The position numbers were made by a program, and so were the translations under genes. Of a stretch of DNA of 64,000 bases, positions 57,311-64,000 are shown piece after piece. Origin of the DNA: Parvibaculum sp. (lineage in GTDB: Bacteria; Pseudomonadota; Alphaproteobacteria; Parvibaculales; Parvibaculaceae); NCBI RefSeq assembly GCF_030694575.1, contig NZ_JAUYUS010000065.1:1-64000 (forward strand), given 5' to 3'. The notes beneath the pieces are model-generated. The model was not told the DNA's origin. It ran no database searches and saw only the letters and a program-made list of their open reading frames with translations. How positions within the stretch are numbered: position 1 is the first letter of the stretch; each line of letters begins with the position of its first letter.

Positions 57311-59698
57311 ATGCCCGGCACGAGCATCCAAAAAGATCAGGCTACGGAACATCTTCAAGAGCAGGCAGCGGATCTCCGGCGGCCTGCGGAAGCCGTCCCC
57401 GAGGATCGCAGGATCGCCATCCGGCTCGAGCTTTACCGCACGATCATGCGCGCCTACCGCACATTGCCGATATTCTTCCCAACCATCGCGGCAGCCATTG
57501 CCTTCACATTCGACTCCTCCTATTCGGAGCCGGTTGTTGCCGTATGGTGGCTCGCCCTCGTGGCTCTTCATGCCGAATATGCTTTTTTTCAGCGGCGGTT
57601 CTTTGCCGCGGATGAAACCTCCATCGATGTCGACGCATGGATAAGAGCGACCGCGGCCCGCTACTGGCTCATGAACATCGTCTGGCTGGGCTTGCTTCCG
57701 CTCTTCTGGCAACCGGGCGCAGACATTCAGAACCTCGCCATTCTGATGATCTTCGTCGTCCATGTCGTGATGTCCTCGCAGACGGCATTCCACCTCGTGC
57801 CGATTTTCATCGCCGTTACCTTGCCGATCATGACGGTGGTAATTGCGGCAAGCATTGCGACTTTCGAATCCGCTTATATGGCAATCGGCTTCGGCTGCAT
57901 CCCGACCTATCTCTATCTTGCCCGGATCGCGCAGCAACAACGAGCCGCCGCCGTCGAGACATTCGACTTGCGTTTTCACAATGCGGATCTCATTCGCGAT
58001 ATCGGGCAGGCCCGGGATATTTCCGAACGCGCACGCCTGCACGCGGAGGAGGCGAACGCCCAACTCCAGCGCCGCGAGCATCATTTCCGCGCCCTTGTTG
58101 AAAACGCCTTCGATGTCGTTCTGGTCACGGATGAGAACGCGATCATTCAATACGCATCGCCGGCCGCGGAAAAGATCGGTCTCTCGCCCGACGCCCTGAT
58201 CGGAATGAACAGCCTCAATTTTCTGACGGATGAACAAAAAGAGGAGATCGCCGCTTACGGCTCGTCGCCGGACGGCGCTCCGAGAACGCACACATATGAG
58301 CTTTCGGTACCCCATTATGGCGGCCGGGCGATCTGGATCGAAGCAACACTTACAAATCTCCTGAACGATGAAAACGTTCGTGGCTACGTCGTCAATCTGC
58401 GCGACATAACACAGAGGAAGCGCGCCGAAACCGAACAGCGCAGCCAGTTCCGGGTGCTGCAGGCCCTTGCGACCGGCGTGGCTCTCGATGACGTCATGAC
58501 TTTGCTCGCGCTCGGTTCGGAAGACGCCAATCCCGGCGCGCGCGCGGCGGTCTTCCTGCTCAACGCGGAAGAAAACCTGATCACATGTGCCGCCCCGCAT
58601 CTCCCCGGCGATTTCCCCGAATGGGTCAAGGGATTCTGGCAGGACCAGAAGGGCCGCGGCTTCGGGCGGATGGCGCTTGCCGGACAGAAAATCGTGACGC
58701 TCGACCTTCAGAACGAGCGGCATGGGGACTCGATCGCCGGGTACATGCGTCGGGCGGGGCTCCAGACTGTCTGGTTCCAGCCCATCTCCTCGCGCAACGG
58801 CAAGGTCGTCGGCGCCTTCGCCATGTACTTTCCCGACGCGCGCGAGCCCGGCGAATGGGAAGAAGATTATGTGATGGGCGCGGCGCATCTCGCCAGTATC
58901 GCCATCGAAAGGCGGCGCGCCGAGGAGAGCCTGCGGCACGCGACGGAGACCGCCGAAATGGCCAACCGCGCCAAAACCAAATTTCTCGCAAACATGAGCC
59001 ACGAACTCCGCACGCCGCTGAACGCCATTATCGGATTTTCCGAGATCATGGCTCAGGAGATGTTCGGACCGCTGGGCAACGAACGCTATCGCGAATACAC
59101 CGACGACATCCATGGCAGCGGCAGGCATCTGCTGAACGTCATCGACGACATTCTGGACATCTCGAAGATCGAGGCCGGACGCTATCTCCTGGAAGAGGAA
59201 GAGATAGACATGGCCTCCGTTCTGCGGTGGTCGATCGAAATGATGCGGGCACGCACCATGGACAAGCGCCAGATCATGGCTCTCCAACTGCCCGAGAAGA
59301 TGCCCAATCTTCAGGCCGACCAGCGGGCGATGCGCCAGATCATGCTGAACCTTCTCTCGAATGCCTCGAAATTCACGCCCGAGGGCGGCCAGATCGATCT
59401 TGTCGTCGCGACAACGGAAACGGGCGATCTCCGCATTTCGGTAGTCGACAACGGCATCGGCATTCCCGACAACAAGCTTGGCGAAGTGATGGAGCCATTC
59501 AGCCAGGTCGATGACACGACCGCGCGGCAGCACGGCGGCACCGGCCTGGGCTTGCCCATCACGAAGTCTCTCATTGAAATGCATGGCGGAAGCTTCCGCC
59601 TGGAGAGTTCTCTCGGCAAGGGCACGACGGCGACAATGACCTTGCCGCAATGGCGGCTCATGGGGATCGAAGGAACGGACAAGGCCGCCGCGCATTGA
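57311..59698 (+). CDS. Membrane sensor histidine kinase (PAS-GAF-HisKA-HATPase)
   Basis: 795 residues. About six membrane helices (about 45-210), coiled coil (about 215-255), PAS domain (about 258-370, with PAC RGYVVNLRDITQRKRAE), GAF (about 385-530), HisKA with phosphorylatable His564 in FLANMSHELRTPLNAIIGF, and HATPase_c (about 660-790; NLLSNASKFTPEGG, DNGIGI, GGTGLGLPI). No response regulator gene in the window, so it is an orphan kinase. Its SD (AGGAG at 57295-57299, 11 nt before ATG) lies in the loop of a GGGG/CCCC hairpin. Confidence 0.93.
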   Translation: MPGTSIQKDQATEHLQEQAADLRRPAEAVPEDRRIAIRLELYRTIMRAYRTLPIFFPTIAAAIAFTFDSSYSEPVVAVWWLALVALHAEYAFFQRRFFAADETSIDVDAWIRATAARYWLMNIVWLGLLPLFWQPGADIQNLAILMIFVVHVVMSSQTAFHLVPIFIAVTLPIMTVVIAASIATFESAYMAIGFGCIPTYLYLARIAQQQRAAAVETFDLRFHNADLIRDIGQARDISERARLHAEEANAQLQRREHHFRALVENAFDVVLVTDENAIIQYASPAAEKIGLSPDALIGMNSLNFLTDEQKEEIAAYGSSPDGAPRTHTYELSVPHYGGRAIWIEATLTNLLNDENVRGYVVNLRDITQRKRAETEQRSQFRVLQALATGVALDDVMTLLALGSEDANPGARAAVFLLNAEENLITCAAPHLPGDFPEWVKGFWQDQKGRGFGRMALAGQKIVTLDLQNERHGDSIAGYMRRAGLQTVWFQPISSRNGKVVGAFAMYFPDAREPGEWEEDYVMGAAHLASIAIERRRAEESLRHATETAEMANRAKTKFLANMSHELRTPLNAIIGFSEIMAQEMFGPLGNERYREYTDDIHGSGRHLLNVIDDILDISKIEAGRYLLEEEEIDMASVLRWSIEMMRARTMDKRQIMALQLPEKMPNLQADQRAMRQIMLNLLSNASKFTPEGGQIDLVVATTETGDLRISVVDNGIGIPDNKLGEVMEPFSQVDDTTARQHGGTGLGLPITKSLIEMHGGSFRLESSLGKGTTATMTLPQWRLMGIEGTDKAAAH

Positions 59699-59733
59699 AC
59701 GCGACGGCCCTGTCTGCGATCTAGCCCGCAGCG

Positions 59734-61029
59734 TTATTCGGCGGCTTTTTTCTGCCGCTCGCTCGCTCCGATAAATCCGAAAAGATGCCCGCCGACCTTC
59801 CGCATCTGGATTTCCTCCGATCCTTCGGTGATCCGATAGCGGCGGTGATGGCGGTAGATATGCTCGAACGGCTTGTGCCGCGAATAGCCCATGCCGCCAT
59901 GCACCTGTATCGCCAGGTCGGCCGCCTGGCAGACAAGCCGGTTCGCGCGGTAATTGCACATCGAGACCTTGTCGGAGAGATGACGGGCGACGTCCTTCTT
60001 CGACATCTGATCCATCTGCCACGCCGTCTTGTAGACGAGGTTTCGGATCATCTCGCATTCGGTATGCGCTTCGATCAGCGGGAACTGGATCGCCTGGTTG
60101 GCCGCAAGCGCCTTTCCGAACGGTTTGCGCTGCTTCGCGTATTTGACGCTCTCATTGATGCAGAACTGCGCCGCGCCAACGCCCGATGCCGCCTGCCGGA
60201 TGCGGTTCTCATGCACAAAATGCTGCGCCAGTTCCAGGCCGCGTTCGGGATCGCCGAGGATCGCGTCTTCGGGTACCCAAACATTCGTGAAAGAAACGCG
60301 CGGATGATCGGTCGGCATATTGAAGGTCCAGAGATATTCCTCGATCTTCACGCCCGGCGTCGCCGTCGGCACGATGAAGCAGGTAATGCCGAGCGGGTCG
60401 CCGTCGCGTCCGCTGGTCCGGGCGAACACGAAATCATGCGTCGCCACATGCATGCCCGTGTTCCACATTTTCATGCCGTTGATGACCCAGCCGTCCTTGC
60501 CGTCGCGCTTTTCGCGGCGGCCCTTCGTTTCCATCCAGGTCGCGTCCGAACCGTGCTCCGGTTCGGTCAGGCCGAATGCGACGCGGACCGAGCCGTCCAG
60601 CGATCCCGGAATAAAGACCTTCTTCTGTTCCTCGGTGCCGAAGTCGCGAAACATGAGCACCGTCGGAAAATTCCCAACCACGGACGTCTCGTTCTGCAGA
60701 TCGTTGAAGAGGCCCAATCCTTTGGCGGCGAGATGCTCCCGGATCACGGCCATGCCGAGATTGGTACCGTCCTTGCCGCCATATTCCTTCGGCAGCGCAT
60801 AGCGCAGATGTCCGGCCTTGTCCGCGAGCTTGCGCATCTCGCCGAGCAGCACTTCCCAGTCGTGGCGCGGCAACCCCTGATTGTCCCAGTCCGTGCGGGC
60901 ATGCTCGCGGCGGTGATCGAAAAAACGCTCATTGTCGTCGCGCGCCTGCAACGGCTTTATTTCCCTCTCGATAAAGTCATCGAGAACGGCGAGATAATCG
61001 GTAATTTCCTTGGGGATCGTGAAATCCAT
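59734..61029 (-). CDS. Acyl-CoA dehydrogenase family protein
   Basis: 431 residues from ATG 61029, with a strong GGAGG upstream (a longer in-frame ATG at 61047 is less likely). FAD-dependent fold: N-terminal helices (about 1-140), beta domain with FGLTEPEHGSDATWMETKG and the C-terminal helical domain (about 270-425; QVHGGMGYSRHKPFEHIYRHHRRYRI is the ETF/FAD-interacting end). Long N-terminal region is typical of the ACAD10/11-like group. Substrate chain length not predictable. Convergent with the histidine kinase. Confidence 0.93.
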   Translation of the reverse strand: MDFTIPKEITDYLAVLDDFIEREIKPLQARDDNERFFDHRREHARTDWDNQGLPRHDWEVLLGEMRKLADKAGHLRYALPKEYGGKDGTNLGMAVIREHLAAKGLGLFNDLQNETSVVGNFPTVLMFRDFGTEEQKKVFIPGSLDGSVRVAFGLTEPEHGSDATWMETKGRREKRDGKDGWVINGMKMWNTGMHVATHDFVFARTSGRDGDPLGITCFIVPTATPGVKIEEYLWTFNMPTDHPRVSFTNVWVPEDAILGDPERGLELAQHFVHENRIRQAASGVGAAQFCINESVKYAKQRKPFGKALAANQAIQFPLIEAHTECEMIRNLVYKTAWQMDQMSKKDVARHLSDKVSMCNYRANRLVCQAADLAIQVHGGMGYSRHKPFEHIYRHHRRYRITEGSEEIQMRKVGGHLFGFIGASERQKKAAE

Positions 61030-61385
61030 TTCCGGTTCCTCCCTCAAACGCCATGGGTCTTGTTGCCCGTCCGGCGCAATTCATGATGTCGATGCGGAAC
61101 ACTATAGACCCCGGTCCATTATCTTAAAGAGCAGAGGACCGACGCCGGGAAGCGAGGCTGGCCGGTACGTTGCGGAAGGGTGCGAAATAAATCCTGTTAA
61201 TGATTTGTCTGCCTAACTCATTGTCGAACCACAAGATTTAGCCGTGAACGAAGCCGGAAGATGCTCAGGTCACCGATTCGGACCCGGTTCGTTCGCCCAA
61301 TGTCCAATTGTTAATCGTCGACCGGTTAACCGCCCGGCCACCCTTGCATCCGGTTCTTTTTGCGCGGAAGGTGCGCTCTGAAAAG
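61030..61385. other. 356-bp intergenic region between divergent genes
   Basis: Separates the acyl-CoA dehydrogenase and helicase genes and must hold both promoters. I see scattered TTAA and GTTAAC motifs (GTTAA at 61310-61314 and TTAAC at 61326-61330 form a loose inverted repeat), but no convincing pair of promoter boxes, no RNA fold and no coding frame that looks real. Confidence 0.5.
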
Positions 61386-64000
61386 ATGAGTACCGCGTCC
61401 AATCAGACCGCCATCGGCCGCACCCGCGACGGCCTTGCAGAGCGCCGCCGCGTAACCGCGGTGCTGGGCCCCACCAACACCGGAAAGACCCATCTCGCCA
61501 TCGAACGGATGATGGCTCATCGCTCGGGCATGATCGGCCTGCCCCTGCGCCTGCTGGCGCGCGAGGTCTATGACCGTGTGGTGAAGGTAAAGGGCGCGCG
61601 TAACGTCGCGCTCATCACCGGAGAGGAGAAAATCCTTCCATCCACGGCGCGCTATTTCGTCTGCACGGTCGAAGCGATGCCGCTCGAGCTGGAAGTGGAC
61701 TTCCTCGCTATCGACGAAATCCAGCTCGCGGCCGACCGCGAGCGTGGCCACACATTTACCGACCGCCTGCTCCGGGCACGCGGCCACTCTGAAACGATGA
61801 TGCTGGGATCCGAGACGGTCAGGGGGCTTATCCAGAAGCTTCTGCCCGATACGCTGTTCGTAAGCCGTCCCCGCTTTTCCGAACTCTCATGGACCGGCTC
61901 GAAAAAGATAACGAGGCTGCCGCGGCGTTCGGCCATCGTCGCGTTCTCCGCCGACCAGGTCTATGCCATTGCCGAACTGATCCGCCGCCAGCGCGGCGGT
62001 GCCGCCGTCGTCATGGGCGCGTTGAGCCCGCGCACGCGCAACGCCCAGGTCGCCCTCTATCAATCGGGCGATGTCGACTTCCTTGTGGCCACCGACGCGA
62101 TCGGCATGGGACTCAACATGGATGTCGATCACGTTGCGTTCGCAGCGACGCAGAAATTCGACGGCCGGCAGCACAGGCCGCTGCAGGTCTCCGAACTCGC
62201 CCAGATCGCGGGCAGGGCCGGCCGCTATATGAACAACGGCACTTTCGGCGTGACCGGCGATGCCGACCCCCTGCCCGACGAAACGATATCGCGTATCGAG
62301 AACCACCAGTTCGAGCCGGAGCGCGTGTTCCAGTGGCGAAACCCGCACCTCGAATTCTCCAGCATCGCCGCGCTGATGCGCAGCCTCGAGACACCGCCCG
62401 GACGCGCAGGCCTTGCGCGAGCGCCGGTCGCCGACGACATGGAAGCGCTCACGCGGATGAGCCGGGACGCGGAGATACAAGGACTTGCCCGCTCGCCTGC
62501 CGCCATCCGGCGCCTTTGGGAGGTCGCGCAGGTGCCTGATTTCCGCAAGACGCTCGCCAGCGAACATGCAGGCCTCCTGACGCGGCTCTATCTGTTCCTC
62601 ATGGCGCCCGGCGGATCGGGTGGACGCATCCCGGATGACTGGCTCGACCGGCAAATGAAGACGCTCGACCGCCCCGATGGCGACATCGACATGCTCTCCG
62701 CCCGCCTCGCCCATATCCGGACCTGGACCTATGTGGCCAACCGCGCCGATTGGCTGCACAATCCTGCGCATTGGCAGGAGCGCGCGCGTGCGATAGAGGA
62801 TAAGCTGTCTGATGCTCTCCACGAGCGATTGACGCAGCGGTTCATCGACCGGCGCACAAGCGTACTGATGAAACGGCTGCGCCAGAACGAGGACCTTATG
62901 GCGGCAGTGAACGGCGACGGCGAAGTATTGGTGGAGGGCGAGTATGTCGGCCGCCTCGAGGGATTTGTATTCGTGCCAGATCCGAGGGCCGAAGGGGAAC
63001 AGGGACGCGTGCTGCGGGCAGCCGCAACCCAGGCGCTTGCCAGCGAGATCGCGGACCGGTCGCAAAGGCTGACGACAGCGCCGGATGCCGATATCTCCCT
63101 TTCGGAACACGGGCGCGTCCTGTGGGCGGGGCATCCGGTCGCCGAACTGAAAGCGGGCGAAACGGTACTCTCGCCCCGCCTCGTGCTCATAGCCGGCGAG
63201 GAACTGAACGGACCTGCACGCGAGAGCGTTCTGGCGCGTCTCGAGGCATGGCTGAAGATGCACATAACGAATGTGCTCGCGCCGCTCGTATCGCTGCGCG
63301 ATGCGACCGATGTCGAAGGGCTCGCGCGCGGCATAGCGTTCCGCCTCGTGGAGAACCTGGGTTCCCTGAAGCGCGAGCATGTGGCGGAAGACGTCCGCCT
63401 GCTCGACCAGGCGGCACGCGGGCAATTGCGCAAGCATGGCGTCCGGTTCGGCGCCTATTCGGTATTCATGCCCGCCCTGCTGAAGCCTGCGCCGGCGCGG
63501 TTGCTGCTGACGCTCTGGGCACTCTCGCGCAAGGACATGGACGATCCCTTTGCCGGCTTGCCGCAGCCGCCTGCGCCGGGTCTCACCTCCGTACCCGCCG
63601 ATACGACGGCACCTCAGGAATTCTATGAAGCGCTGGGTTTTCGCGTGTGCGGCACCCGCGCCGTTCGCCTGGACATGCTGGAACGTGTGGCGGACCTTAT
63701 CCGCCCGGTCATAGTCGCCCGCAGCTACAATGGCGGCTTCGTGATTACCCCGGACATGATGTCACTGGTTGGCTGTTCGGGCGAGGAGTTCGCCGGTCTG
63801 TTGCGTGGGCTCGGCTATCGCTCGCAGCAGGAGAAAGTGACGCCGCCCAGACCTCAAGCTCAGCCACCGGAAGAAAAGCCGGACGCACGGGTCGAAGCAA
63901 AATCCGCGGAAAGTCCAGAGGATGCGCCCGCTGCGGCGGCGGATATGGCCGCATCGGAACCTGCGGAACCTCAGAGTGTGCCGGAGGAAGTTACCTTGCC
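61386..64000 (+). CDS. SUV3-like DEIQ-box RNA helicase (3' end outside window)
   Basis: Starts at ATG 61386 and stays open to the right edge (about 871 codons visible, no stop), so the gene is partial. Helicase core with Walker A GPTNTGKT at 28-35, DEIQ at 110-113, and QIAGRAGRY in motif VI, the features of the mitochondrial SUV3 / alphaproteobacterial helicase group that unwinds RNA for degradation. A long middle and C-terminal region follows, ending in a Pro/Ala/Glu-rich tail (from about residue 820). A zinc or S4-type gene often follows, but is not visible here. Confidence 0.92.
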   Translation, partial: MSTASNQTAIGRTRDGLAERRRVTAVLGPTNTGKTHLAIERMMAHRSGMIGLPLRLLAREVYDRVVKVKGARNVALITGEEKILPSTARYFVCTVEAMPLELEVDFLAIDEIQLAADRERGHTFTDRLLRARGHSETMMLGSETVRGLIQKLLPDTLFVSRPRFSELSWTGSKKITRLPRRSAIVAFSADQVYAIAELIRRQRGGAAVVMGALSPRTRNAQVALYQSGDVDFLVATDAIGMGLNMDVDHVAFAATQKFDGRQHRPLQVSELAQIAGRAGRYMNNGTFGVTGDADPLPDETISRIENHQFEPERVFQWRNPHLEFSSIAALMRSLETPPGRAGLARAPVADDMEALTRMSRDAEIQGLARSPAAIRRLWEVAQVPDFRKTLASEHAGLLTRLYLFLMAPGGSGGRIPDDWLDRQMKTLDRPDGDIDMLSARLAHIRTWTYVANRADWLHNPAHWQERARAIEDKLSDALHERLTQRFIDRRTSVLMKRLRQNEDLMAAVNGDGEVLVEGEYVGRLEGFVFVPDPRAEGEQGRVLRAAATQALASEIADRSQRLTTAPDADISLSEHGRVLWAGHPVAELKAGETVLSPRLVLIAGEELNGPARESVLARLEAWLKMHITNVLAPLVSLRDATDVEGLARGIAFRLVENLGSLKREHVAEDVRLLDQAARGQLRKHGVRFGAYSVFMPALLKPAPARLLLTLWALSRKDMDDPFAGLPQPPAPGLTSVPADTTAPQEFYEALGFRVCGTRAVRLDMLERVADLIRPVIVARSYNGGFVITPDMMSLVGCSGEEFAGLLRGLGYRSQQEKVTPPRPQAQPPEEKPDARVEAKSAESPEDAPAAAADMAASEPAEPQSVPEEVTL

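Noticed and set aside
57083-60058. 991-codon open frame opposite the histidine kinase
   Set aside because: Overlaps several real genes and a terminator; no plausible protein content.
61311-61330. CtrA-like TTAA-N-TTAAC pair upstream of the helicase
   Set aside because: Spacing is 11 nt instead of 7, so it does not fit the CtrA box.

Overview
This window looks like core chromosome of a high-G+C alphaproteobacterium. The best clue is the block ubiG / lysC-ptsP / ispG-prfA-prmC / DUF4167 / clpB, together with the DUF1178-nitrilase-grxC-comF and mutT-argJ-parvulin/secA neighbourhoods, which resemble gene order in Hyphomicrobiales-type genomes. Aerobic cobaltochelatase genes (cobS, cobT), EI-Ntr, a DUF4167 protein and a Flp-type pilin fit the same group. 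A Parvibaculum-like organism is my tentative guess; the sequence alone does not settle genus. I see no rRNA, tRNA, CRISPR array, transposase or prophage.

Layout. 0-20 kb: protein quality control and translation termination (clpB, prmC, prfA), isoprenoid synthesis (ispG), a RodZ-like protein, EI-Ntr (ptsP), lysC, then ubiG, a coupled cytochrome c lipoprotein and Tat-exported flavoprotein, and the DUF1178/nitrilase/glutaredoxin/ComF run. 20-26 kb: mutT with a lone Flp pilin, argJ with a lysine-rich tail, a periplasmic parvulin, and secA with its terminator. 26-35 kb is the most accessory-like part: an MFS transporter divergent from two tandem epoxide-hydrolase-family genes and an SLC13/RCK permease, then a PAS protein, accA, and a three-gene ECF41 sigma-factor operon with its own recognisable promoter.

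35-46 kb: xerD behind an unknown secreted helical-repeat-like protein and a tiny membrane protein, aroK-aroB-corC, bolA, a zinc-motif J-domain protein, and cobS-cobT. 46-57 kb: a cysteine-cluster regulator divergent from an MFS gene across an unusually A+T-rich gap, a MATE exporter, an exported esterase/phytase-like protein, rpmB, meaB and methylmalonyl-CoA mutase. The mutase uses the B12 for which CobST inserts cobalt, so B12 manufacture and use lie within 15 kb. 57-64 kb: a lipoprotein, an orphan sensor kinase, an acyl-CoA dehydrogenase and a SUV3-like helicase that runs off the right edge.

The most notable observations are the complete ECF41 module with a matching promoter, a 163-bp nested palindrome with two hairpin arms, the histone-like tail on ArgJ, and the A+T-rich divergent promoter beside the cysteine-cluster regulator. 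None is proven to be a new system. Most of the window is housekeeping DNA, and many very long open frames here are antisense shadows of real genes.
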